Shown here in pieces: positions 8,372 to 20,300 of a DNA stretch of 34,692 nt. The translations under genes were made by a program, and so were the position numbers. The stretch lies in contig NW_014578136.1 of the NCBI RefSeq assembly GCF_000485595.1, forward strand, positions 69,614 to 104,305. Reading direction: 5' to 3'. Positions within the stretch are counted from its first letter, which is position 1. Every line of letters starts with the position of its first letter. Source of the stretch: Priapulus caudatus (Eukaryota > Priapulida > Priapulimorpha > Priapulimorphida > Priapulidae). The notes beneath the pieces are model-generated. The model was not told the origin of the DNA. It made no database searches and worked only from the letters and a program-made list of their open reading frames with translations.

Positions 8372-8634
8372 CAGGGGCGTAGCTACGGGGGGGCCTGGGG
8401 GGGGGCACGTGCTTCCCCCCACAAATTTTCTGTGCTTCCCCAGGTCCCCCCCCCCACTGAAAATTCTTGCTTGATAAAAAAAAATTTGAATTAAAAACAA
8501 TGCCGTTAGAACAGTATAGTACAAAGAAAGAGGGTTCGAACCACATCTCAGTAAAATTATATATTGTGCCTCCCCACGAAAATGTAAGGCCCCCCCAGTG
8601 CTCCCCTGCTGAAAAAATCCTAGCTATGCCACTG
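8372..8634. mobile_element. 263-bp hAT-like MITE (CAGGGGCGTAGCTA tip)
   Basis: The left tip is CAGGGGCGTAGCTACG and the complement of the right tip is CAGTGGCATAGCTAGG. This is a widespread hAT MITE tip. Flanks CATGGTCT (8364-8371) and CATGGGGT (8635-8642) match at 6 of 8, consistent with an old 8-bp duplication. The inside holds G- and C-runs near both ends, pairing as further inverted repeat (8390-8460 and 8585-8610). Confidence 0.82.
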
Positions 8635-8872
8635 CATGGGGTCCCAATTTCCAATTTCCAGGATATCATTCATATATAAAAGAGGCATGATTTCTATTGA
8701 GTTCCCATACATGTAGATCGGTGTACCATAATTATGTACTTGTTGGTCTAACGTGATACAACATAAGATTGGGCCTAACACAACTTGACGCACTATTTCA
8801 TCGATTTCAAATGTTTCAGATAGTCCTACAGTCCTACACGTGTTTTAACTGCTATTGTGGCCTTTTCATTCA

Positions 8873-9380
8873 TTTTTAGCTCATCTGACGAAGTCATATT
8901 TCCCTTCCGCTCTATAACTCGGCCCCTAATGGACCTAGCGCTACCGAAACCAGGTCACTACGACCTTTATTTGACCTTTGCCCTTAATCATATTTCCCTT
9001 CCGCTCTATAACTCGGCCCCTAATTGACCTAGCGCTACCAAACTTGGTATACTTACACATTTTGGGGAGAATGTGTGTTGCATACAAAACCAAGTTACTG
9101 CGGCTTTTATTTGACCTTGACCTTGACCTTGACCTTGATCATATTTTTCTTCCGCTCTATATCTCGGCCCCTAATAGACCTAGCGCGACCAAACTTGGTT
9201 TACTTACACATCTTGGGGAGAATGTGTGTCGCGTACCGAAACCAGGTCACTGCAACCTTTATTTGACATTGACCTCGACCTTGACCTTCATCATATTTCC
9301 CTTCCACTCTATAACTTGGCCCCTAATTGACCTAGCACGACCAAACTTCGTATACTTACACATCTTGGGGAGAACACAGG
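8873..9380. repeat. About 152-bp tandem array next to a Helentron-like 5' tip
   Basis: The left edge is TTTTTAGCTCATCTGACGAA, nearly the same tip as the Helentron-like family 1 elements. Units then start with CATATTTCCCTTCCGCTCTA or a variant at 8895, 8989, 9140 and 9292. Spacings are 94, 151 and 152, so the first unit is shortened. Units contain CTCGGCCCCTAATNGACCTA and end in TTGACCTTGACC runs. ORFs here are repeat translations. Confidence 0.8.
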
Positions 9381-9973
9381 GGATACATGTAGTTGGCGAC
9401 AACTGTCAACTGTCTTTTCTAGTTTTAATGTGCATGTAAGTTATTCTCGGCTTTGTTGTTTTTCTTTAATTCTAATTTTGAAATTAATGAAAAGTAAAGT
9501 AGAAGCTCACTCGCCACAAAACAGTTTTATAGGTGAGAGAAAGCATGAAATTTCATTGTTATTGACGGGAATTGTTTAGAGATTTTTATAATCATAATTT
9601 TGTATAATTTATAAACAATTATGTTTTTCTAGGCCACACCTACAAGGCAACACCGTTTAGCATTTCTTTAGGGTTTATCTAAAATAATAATAATATATTA
9701 TTATAATCAGAGCTGTAAGTTCTGATTTTTGACAGAATTCCGATATTCTGATATTTTCAATAAAGATTCTGATTCTGTGAGATGGCCTGAAATTGCATCT
9801 AAGGGCACTGAAAATTCAAAAAAGTCTCTTTTCAATCTCGAGCACCCCTGCCTATGCAAGGACATGCCATGTTCCCTTCGCAGTGCCATTTGCCCTCCAT
9901 TCAGTGGCCCACGGCCACTGTTGGACATCGGAGTGTCTTAGTCTTACTACTTTCCTATTTTTTGGACAAATAC

Positions 9974-10004
<31 letters not shown>

Positions 10005-10015
10005 CAAGAGCTAAT
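9381..10015. other. Intergenic DNA with an (AT)n microsatellite
   Basis: An (AT)n run is at about 9976-10004. The opposite-strand ORF pair at 9707-9941 has no recognisable motif. No gene is called. Confidence 0.5.
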
Positions 10016-10779
10016 AATACCTAGAGTGTACAACGGAAAAACGGGAAAATAGTGCTATTTCACGACACATTATTCTACTTGCCTGCGAGTCTAGAATAAT
10101 TTCATGGTATTCGCATTAAGCAGCAATTCTTTGCTCTCTAAAACAAGACCAACCGCTTGTCAATAACGATACTCCTAGGCGGAGATATCGCTCCTAAACC
10201 TCCCTCCCACATGCCAAACGCCGCCTCGAATCCACTTCTGCCAGCATCCTACAACGCGGCTAAGCGTTGCTTCGTGAAAGTTCGGTTTTTCCGCGATAAA
10301 TTTATGAATGAACGGTGCTTCGGTTATCAATAGGTGACATTCGGGGCATCGCCCTATGCCCTTATCTTCCATTATCTTTCCTAGCACGGCTAACGCCCGT
10401 CATGATGGAGCCGGCTCCATCAAGTTTTTACAACGCAGCTCAGTTACTAAGTGTAGTGAACAGTACCAAATTTGGGCATATGACATCAATTATCAGCGCT
10501 CCAAGTGGTGGACGGAAACGATAGCCAAAATGCTTACCCGCGTGTAGGATGCTGGCAGAAGTGGATTCGAGCGGCGTTTGGCATGTGGGAGGGGAGGTTT
10601 AGGAGCCGATATCTCAGCCTAGGAGTATCGTATTGACAAGCGGTTGGTCTTGTTGTAGAGAGCAAGGAATCGCTTTAATGCAATACCATGAAATTATTCT
10701 AGACTCGCAGGCAAAGTAGAATAATGTAGTCGTGAAATAGCACTATTTTCCCGTTTTTCCGTTGTACACTCTAGGTATT
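10016..10779. mobile_element. 764-bp foldback element with about 238-bp arms
   Basis: The left arm starts AATACCTAGAGTGTACAACG and runs to about 10253 (GCCAGCATCCTAC). The right arm is its complement, about 10542-10779. The arms are nearly identical, with a few substitutions and small indels, and the loop of about 288 bases (10254-10541) is unrelated. No target duplication is clear; a TA may be part of the tip. The superfamily is unknown. The ORFs inside (10175-10547) have no protein motif. Confidence 0.85.
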
Positions 10780-11253
10780 GGATGGAGCGCGGAGAATAAT
10801 ACTATGAGTTATAGCCTATATATATATAATTTAATAATTATAATATAAGAATATAATTATTATTATTGTTTTTTCATCCTTATTTTATATATATAGTCTA
10901 TAGACTAGTATATATATAGTCTATCAGAGAAATTATTCAATCCTGTTTGTGTGCTAATAGTAATAGTAATATCATACGTTCAACAGAAATGTAAGTGCAG
11001 TCATTCTAAAGCCATGACTGGCTGTTGAAAAATGAAATGAAAATGTAATGAGCATTTTCTTAGGGACAGTGGTAGAATATGGTTCAGTAACGCTTGATCA
11101 TGGTCTTGTGAAAGGGACGATCGTTGCAACTTTTACAGGATTTGGGAAGTTTGAGCTATTCCATTTCTTTATTATTTTTAGGATGAATAAGATCATCTTG
11201 CTGTTTGAAGTTGTAGAGTATTGTTTGTTATATGGTACGAGTGTAATTTGCAG
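10780..11253. other. AT-rich DNA upstream of the first recognised YIF1 exon
   Basis: TATATA runs lie at 10817-10930. This should be the intron before the first recognised YIF1 exon, or the promoter side. The ORF at 11048-11257 crosses the acceptor at 11251-11253 and shows no YIF1 similarity. The start-codon exon was not found. Confidence 0.5.
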
Positions 11254-11352
11254 CTAAGAAGTCGAAGCAGCGGAGCAAGAGGCATCAACAGCCACAGTTA
11301 TTTGATGACACAAGTATGCATCCACCCGCTGGCACATATGGACAGTCACCTG
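11254..11352 (+). CDS. YIF1: YIF1 coding exon a (first recognised)
   Basis: Acceptor TTTGCAG, donor GTAAGC. It encodes [20 protein letters not shown] and a Pro-Gly-Tyr stretch ending in QSP. LFDDTS is the conserved N-terminal YIF1 motif. The exon begins with two bases of a split codon. Confidence 0.88.
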
Positions 11353-14300
11353 GTAAGCGTGCAGTTAGGGTCATGTATAGGGTGGTAAGTAGCTAAACGA
11401 ACAAAACTATTGAAATTTAATAATATATATGTTAATAATATTACTTGATTAATTATTTAAAATGTGGTCAGTGAATATGATAGATTGTATCATGGCTGCC
11501 ATAAAAATATAGAATTCAGAGACTTTTTATATTGCATAGTGTTATAACACATGGATTAGTGAAAGATCCTGTTAATCTGATTATTTCCTTAATTGCAAAG
11601 ATATTGCCTTGATCAAGAACAACAGTATAAATATGTATTATGTGTACATGTTCTGACACCATATTTAGTTATTAGTGTCTTCTCTTCTATCATTGTCTAA
11701 ATTGCTACATGTATGTAAATATATATCCGTCACGAGTTTCCTTACACACACCTCGTAAATAGGCAAGTTGGTTTAATGCCAGCATATGCATCATTTTGCA
11801 GGCTATCCTCAAACCTATCCACAAGGCTATTCACAGGGTTATCCACCACAGCAAGCATACATGGCACCTGGTACAGCAGGTTACCCTGGTTACATGCCAA
11901 CCGGTCATCCTTCAGAACCTGCTCAGCATTATGGCGAACAGATTTTCAACGATCCCATGGCTGCAATGGCCGTGCAGTATGGATCAAATTTGGCTGGCCA
12001 TGGCAAGGAGTATGTCGCCAAAAATGTGAGTAACTTGCCAATCGGAACTGGTTGCCTTTTTGTCTGAATCAGGTGCATTATGGGTGCACTTGTTTTGAAG
12101 GCGCCATTTGCAAATTAATTGTCACTATAATCAAATATGGGGTCATTCTGTGTCAGATCACCCAAAGGGTTACACCTTACCCTTTTCAAATTGGCTAAAA
12201 TTTGGTTTATGGGGTAATTTAGGCTGAAAAAGCTGAAATTTCAAATTTCAGCTCCGTCGGACGAACGGTTTTCCCGCTACGACATGCCCTTTTTTGGCCA
12301 AAATGGGTGCACCCGTCAATTTTCAAATTGTCATATCTCTGTAACCACTGGGCCAAATTTGTTGATATTGGTGTCTTTGGAAAGCGAATTGCATCCATAT
12401 CTGCCATTATTTGTTATGAAGAAGCAGTATACAGTTTGATGACCTTTTGACCTTTACTTTGACCTTGAATTTGACCTTGTGGATCACGTAACCTTGAGAT
12501 GAACTTCATTGAAAATTATACCTCAACATGTTTTCTACATAATATACAAAAATTAGAGATATAATATTTTTTGTTTGCTTTCCAGCTCTTCTCAAAGTTG
12601 GCATACTAGGTGCAATAACGCCTATTCCTATGCAATGCTGTACGTGTAGGCACATATGTATACCATTCCAATCTATTTTTAAGATACCAAGTTAAACCCA
12701 AACATTGGCTTTGCTGTACATAACCTGATTGAGAATGACAGGTGGGGATAACATTCTAAATGACTATTCAGTCTAATGCAAAATCATTATGTTACCATTA
12801 TGATCTCATTTATCAATAATTCATTGATCATCAATGATCCAGTCCGGATGCACACTTGAAATCCTCGCAGCATCGTTTTCTGAGATAAAGTACTTTCTGG
12901 AAGAGGATGATGTTAAGAGATGGGGTGTTGATTGTACACAGAATATCATCTTCTGTAACCCAGCATTGATCTGTTTCCAATGGCCATTTGAATTGCTTGG
13001 TTGGTCCATGAGGGTGCATGAAATTGATGTGGTAGTCACCAAACTCCTCCGAAATTTCGTCCATCATGCCAATCCATGGAAATTCGTCATAATTGATAAA
13101 GACAGCAGACAAAGTTTTGTTCCTTTATTTCTGATTGCACAGATGGTTCTGGTTCTAGTTCTGCATCATTACTGTCTGAAACATGTACTAAATCTGCAGG
13201 GCCAGCTTGGTTACTCAACTTGTACACATGTAGCGTAGAGTTGGAGACTGGAACAAATCTGTGGTATTGCAGTGCCCCTTTAATCGTTTTCACCATGTCA
13301 AACCCATCCTTTAACTCTGAAGCTGATTGAGTTACATCCTCTGGTGTCACACTGAAAAACGTGATACCAGAGATCTATATTCTCCACACAGAAATCCATA
13401 ATTCCGTCCACTGTCAGAATCTGGTCATTATATGGGCGCTGCAGACTAGCCTTGGTGACTAGTCGCTTGACAGTCCCTCCTATACCGTCACAGGCACTCT
13501 TGCCATGTGATGTTGCAAAGAAGTTCTATTCCGCAGCCAATCCGAAATCCTCCTTGTGGTGACAGAGGTTTATAAAGTTGTTCTTGTTTTTGTACTGCCC
13601 AGCACAACCATCAGTGAAGTAGTGGATTTTTTGGACTAAAGCTGAACCTACAATGTAGAACTGGTGCTAACAGTATGGTGATCAGTGCTAGAATGAGGCA
13701 TGGTATGTCAGGTATGTCAGGAAGCTGACAAGGTCATAAGCCATAATTTTACATTGGTCTGCATTGTTCTATGTCCATTGTTGGCTCAGCTCTAGTCAAT
13801 CATGAGGACACCCAAAACACGCATGGAAGAAACACAATTTTAGACAATTTTTATGATTGGTTTTTATTGATATGCAAAACAAATATATATTACCATATGC
13901 CTGTTTGTTTTAAAGTTTTGTAGAAACCATGAGATCACTTTATGTAAGCAGTATGTCATCATCTAGATCAAACAAAATTGATCACCATTGCTGTATCAAA
14001 GGAAGATTTCATCAAATTGAGAACATGGCAACTCGGATAAAAAACTGACATGCCATAGTTCAAATTGTATGCAGACCTATATACAATAGTACATACATGG
14101 TTACATTTGCATCAAGTATGCCAACTTTGAGAATAGCTGGAAAGCAAACAAAAAATATTATATTTCTAATGTTTAACTCATCTGACATAGTCAGATGCAG
14201 CTTGTAGAATCACATGAGCGTGCGTCCGTCCGTGCGTGCATGCGTCCGTCCGTGCGTCCGTCAACAGTTGGACACAAATCTAAATTTTTCGACGTACGGA

Positions 14301-17300
14301 TTCGAAAGTCGGGACGTAGGGGGGTAAACCGAAAACGAGTTGGGATGTCGAAGCTGGTGGTCAAAGGTCAAAGGTCAAGAGGTGTAAAAGAAGGGGGAAC
14401 ATTCCCTCCTTAACTTAAGGTATAGGGAGGAAATGCAGAATTGCGGCACAAATCTAAACGGCTCGACCTAGGCTCATGATAGTCGGTGTATAGCATCATG
14501 GTAGGAAAAGCCATCACTGTGTCGAAATTGGAGGTCACAGGTCAAAGGGCAGTGGGGGAAAGGTCAGATATGACATTTTCTGAGGACATGGGCTAACGGA
14601 CAGAGTGAAAACTTTTTTGTTTCAGCACTGACCTGGAGGTACCATTTTTATCACTTTATTGAAAGGACATGAAATGTGCTTTCAATTAACGTGCGAATAG
14701 TAAGTGTCTGATAACCTTTTGACCCTCAAGAGGTGGGTTAAACATTGATCCCTGAACTGCCTCAATGATGTCACAGTCATGGCACATCCATAATCTGGAA
14801 ACCCAATATGCCTCGATAGCCTAACGGCTACAGCACAGGATTATTACTCAGGTCCTTGGATCGAATCCCATCAGATTTTTTATTATTTACCTGTTTTCTG
14901 TATTTTTCTATCTGAATTTCACACGTTTTCCCAACCGTTTTGATTCGTACCAGTACTTCTTGCGTACCAAATGTATATAGTGTAGTAAGACTAACATATA
15001 TAACAGAATACTTAAATATTATTTTCACCAATATGTGCAATGATCTGCATTTCAGATTAGTCATATATCATCATCTCTTGTGTGTGGTTCTCGCTCTCTC
15101 GAGATGCCATCGACCAGTACCCTGTCTCTACACTATGTTACCTTTGTCTACATGTCGAGACATGGCAATAGTCTAAAACAATTTACTTTATGTAAACATG
15201 TGCACTTGTTTTCTGGCAGCATTTCAATATTTTGTTGGCAAAAAGTCTACGTGTACTCATTTTTAGCTCAACTTGACATCGTCAAGCTGAGCTATTGCCA
15301 TGGGTCATCGTCCGTCGTACGTCCGTCTGTCCGTGTGTACGTCCGTCCGTCCGTCCGTCAACATTCGGCTACGGTCAACGATAACTCAGGAACCGTTTGA
15401 CCCACATGTTTGAAATTGGGTATAGTTGTTACTGCTATGCTCCCATATTGAACGTCCTATTTTGGAGCACGCCACCCGACATACTTTCGAGCCACGGCAA
15501 TTTTTTTGGCAAAAAATGGGAATTGCCATTAGTCAGTTCAGGTTCAACGGATTTTGCTCATTTTTGGTACATGTGAATGAATAAGGACTGGCCCCAAAAC
15601 ATACCACACGGGTTTTTATTTATATATTTTTATTATGCAAATTAGGTAGATTTTGGCAATTTCATTATGCATTTCAGTGTCTGCCTACAGTCAACGATAA
15701 CTCAAGAACCTTTGACCCACATGTTTCAAATTCCATACGGTTGTTACTCCTACGTGAGGGATTTGAACGTCCTATTTTGGAGCACGGCAGTCGACCTACT
15801 TTCGAGCCACGCCCACTTTTTGGCAAAAATGAAAATGGCCATAAGTCAGTTCAGGTTCAACGGATTTTGCTCATTTCTGGTATGTGAATGAATAAAGGAC
15901 TGGCCCCCACATGTTTTGATTTTTTTTTTTAATTATGCAAATTAGGTAGATTTTGGCAATTTTATTATGCATTTCAGTGTCTGCCTACAGTCAACGAAAT
16001 TTTTTTTTGTAATTGTGTAAGACTAGCCCCAAAACAGTTGTTACTCCTTCATGGGAGAGATGACAACGTCCTATTACGTTATTTCATCTAACTGGTTAAC
16101 AACTCTACAATCATACCTATATACGTGTAATATTGTGTTTTAGATTCTTCGTTACAGTAATTTGACTGGAATATTTTATTGTTTTTATTTGCGCGATATT
16201 CGAAAACCAAAATGGCGATCATTTAGGCGTAGCTCCATCTCCCGTCAAGCTTTCAGACTTTCAGATCTGAAACATTTTTCCCGCATCAAAACTTATGTAT
16301 ATATTGTTTAATCAAGAGTATATAATGGGACATATGCTATATAATGGGAGTTCTCCCATATATACGCTTGCTTTATATATCTCCCCTCGCTCTTCTATCA
16401 CACCCAAGGTGAGCTACAGTGTCATTGACACTCATTTTATTTCAGGGATGATAATTTTAAGGAAAACATTGCTATATGACCAATGATTATCTTGAAAACA
16501 AATATTATATACGTCTTTAATTTTCTCGGATTTATCCATTGCTTGTCACTTGACTAATGTCCCCGTGCTAAATTGAGGCTGTGTGTTTAACAGTCTGTGC
16601 TATCACTATGAACCTAAAGTTCAGGGGACCGTTGTCAGAAACATCGTAAAGTTCATCGCCATATTGAAGGGTAAATTGTTATAACATAGACCATCTTGTA
16701 AAATTTTGTGGAAATGGCAGTGGAATTTGCTCCAAATATGTTAACCACAGAATTGCTCAATGATATAGCCGTAAATGAGGTAAGAACCACATCATTTTGG
16801 GGGCGGATTACACACGTCGTATTGGTTTTCATTACAGATCGACAAATATGTTCCAGTCTCACGGCTAAAATACTATTTTGCTGTTGACAATGGTTACGTC
16901 GGCAAGAAACTAGCATTGCTGTTCTTCCCTTTCTCCCACATGGTAAGTTTTCCCCAAGTCGTTTTCGTTAGCTCATTTTATCTATTTGTGGCAAGTAGTA
17001 ATCTTGTAAATGTGTTTATGTAAATAATACTGACCCATAAAGTTGTTTGCAGTTTGGCCTTGCACTCTGTAATTGATTGATGTGTAGATATACTGTCTAT
17101 TAATGACTACAGTCACATGCCATGGATAAGTATAGTACTCACAAGTTTTTCTCCCAAGTTCACTTCTGATTATGTCTTGAGACCGTCCAGTAATGTTAAA
17201 AATTGTTCTACTCATCTGAATTCTTTAAATTGTCTACGTCACGAATTTTCTATGGTAAAATTTGTAAAAATTTTGTTGCAATTTTTTTTACATTAAAAGT

Positions 17301-20300
17301 AAGAACTAATGGGACTAAACGTATCGTCAAATTCTTACCTGATAAGATTGTTTCTCAACTAGTTAAAAATCCAAAAATCTTGGACGATTTGATATTAGTG
17401 TTCCTAACATTAATTGCTTGCTATGGGCTATGTCTGAGTCACGAGTGTGTGTTCACATCGAACAATAATAGTAAAATAAGAAGTATAATGCAGCAATTTA
17501 ACCATAAAAAGTGAACAGAATTACTTATATTTTGTGAAAAAGTGGAATTTTTTATTTTTTTATTACTATTTATGGTGGCGTAATCACTTTAACGACGTTT
17601 GTGCACATGAGTAAGTTCCTGTACAGTATCAGAGAACATCATGGGTCTACTAGTAATAAGTTTCTAAAATGGAGTCAGCTACCACAATTTTATTCTATTA
17701 GAGGGACTGATACTGCTGTTACATTCCTGGAGGGAGTCAAGGTGTTCCATTTCTTAATGAAAAATTAATATGTTCACACGTGCATACTTCTATATGTGTT
17801 CATCACTTATAAATATTGCCTTTTTCACTCCCAGGGGACTGCCTTACTTTCTTAAATTATATACTACACAGAAGATTACTATCACACACATTGCACTTAG
17901 ATTATCATTGTTTGGTGGCAGCACAAGCTTGTTATTATCAAATAACCATTGACAAGTTACAAAAAGATGATTTCATTTATTTTAATTAGAATTGAACTGC
18001 AAATATCAGTGTAAATATAGCAAAATGAAATCCAGATTTAAATGCAAATAATGCTAAAGGTTAACAGTAGTGGTTTAATCTAACAATCACCAGTTTTCTG
18101 TCTCCTTATCAATGTAATTTGGTCACAGCATGATGATTAGTTTGGGGAGTATTAGTTCCAGAGTAGCAAGAACACTCATGAATATATTTAGAGCGTGCGT
18201 CAACTTTTTGAATCTGCCTTCTTACTTCTTTACAGGATTGGTCTATTAAGTATAACCAGCATGAGCCTGTTGCACCAAGATATGAAGTAAACGCTCCTGA
18301 TTTATATATACCAGGTAAGATCAAAAGCTTTGTTCGGGGACAGCGTTCGAAATTAGTGCCGACCCGGAGGCCCGAGGCCACCAAGTTTTTGCTTCGGCCA
18401 CCATCTTTACGAAACTGCCTGTCCTCCCAACACTTTTTCCCCTCATATTACGCTGAAATACTACGGTTATTCTAATACGCTCCATTCCTGAGCGTAGACG
18501 GGGTATCCAAAACATCCAGATGAGATGGGATACCAGAAGTGTTGCCGAAACGAGGTGTTGATCGTAACCGCTGAGCGTGGATCTTGCGCGCAGTTCCGCG
18601 GCAAGGCGCATGCGACCGCGGGAACGTCCTACGAAAGTATACAGCACTGGCAGCTATGGATCCGTGCGCCGAATGCATAGGTCGGCGCACGGATCCATAG
18701 CTGCCAGCAAACAGTCCGGAATTTTAGCGGGAGACACAGAGAGCAGACATGTGGGACGTGGGAGGAACTCGCCACTTAGATGGGGGGTCGTACAGATGGG
18801 GGGCGAGAGCGAAGCTTTTGATTTCGCCGTGGTTCCATTTTCGTGTGGTCTTAGGCGTTTTTACTATAAGTTCCAAACATAAAAACTTCGAAACATAATA
18901 AAAATCGGACCATTATTTAATGGAAAATTTGATAAAATAGTGCTACGAAATAGTATGCGGATTGTGCGCCCAGTTAGCTCTTTGAAGTCTCTTTCACATC
19001 TCTTGGAGCTAGTAGTAGTACTAGCTCTAGTAGTAGTACTATACTATATAGTATTAGTACTAGTAGTAGTAGCTCTAGTACTATAGTAGTAACTAGTAGT
19101 AGTAGTACTAGTAGTAGTAGTAGTAACTACTACTAGTACTAGTAGTAGTAGTGATAGTACTTAGTAGTAGTAGTAGTAGTAGTACTTACTAGTAATTATT
19201 GTAACATGTACTTGTAGTAATAGAAGTATTCGTAGGTGTGGATACAATTGTATGACCCTGAGTGAAGACCTGTGTAAACACAATTTGTTGTGTAGTCGAG
19301 TAAACAGTGTCTCGTCATGCTCTCTATCGTTGCACCGAACTGTCGACCAGGTACGAGTCTAGGTTATAGCCGGCCGCCGAGATGCCAACACGCAAAGTGC
19401 TCGCCAAATGCTATGCATATAGCCTCGTTGCACCATCTATCGCACGCCATATGTACTACACTGATGTACACTGATGCACAGTGATGTCAACAAAAAAGTT
19501 AAACTGGTTTTTTTACAGGAAACAAAGCGCACCGAGTAGCCAAAAATTGTGTACGAGCACTTCGAGAAAATGTCTAGCTACCTGGGTAGTGAAACCCGTC
19601 GTGCAGTGGCCAGAACTGCTCAATGGACCGATTGCAGAGTTTCTGCGTTTATAGTGGACCTGTTCATTGCGTAGAATCGGTGCAGCATAGTTGTGTTAGT
19701 GTGCCGCTACGCGGTATTTTTCGCGCTTCCGGGAATCCCGCGGATATCCGGGATGCCAATCGTCTAGAGCCGAGGGCATGAACTCCCTCAGGCGCATGAT
19801 TCGCCACACGAACAAAACTTCGTGACAGTCTAAGAAATTGATTGTGGCATGATCCCAGTGTTTTTATGACCGCATAACAATAAGTTCATATGTCGCAGGT
19901 GTTATCGTGGGGAGTGAGGGCATGACCAGTGATACCTGACACGCACGTAATTAAAGCTGTTAACTGAATTCGTCACTTTTCTTTACTTAGAAAGTGGACT
20001 ATTTTTAGCTCATCTGACATAGTCAGATGCAGCTTGTAGAATCGCATGAGCGTGCGTCCGGCCGTGCGTCCGTCCGGCTGTGCGTCCGTCCGTGCGTCCG
20101 TTCATCAACAGGTGGGCACAAATCTTACCGCTCGACGTACCGGTCACGATATCGGGACGTGGGGGGGTAATACGAAAACGAGTTGGGATGTCAAAGTTGG
20201 GGGGTCAAAGGTCAAAGGTCAAGAGGTGTAAAAGAAGGGGAACATTCCCTCCTTAACTTAAGGTATAGGGAGGAAATGCAGAATTGCGGCACAAATCTAA

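Noticed and set aside
8978-9439. 153-residue ORF with repeated LVYLHILGR
   Set aside because: It translates the 152-bp tandem array.
11048-11257. ORF just before the first recognised YIF1 exon as the missing N-terminus
   Set aside because: It reads through the acceptor at 11251-11253, is hydrophobic and has no YIF1 similarity.
16713-16779. ATG frame [20 protein letters not shown] ending at GGTAAG, looking like an extra YIF1 exon
   Set aside because: Exons ending KEYVAKN and starting IDKYVPVS join directly in phase 0 and match the family; nothing fits between them.
17203-17514. 103-residue ORF in YIF1 intron 3
   Set aside because: No motif, AT-rich chance composition and no splice context.
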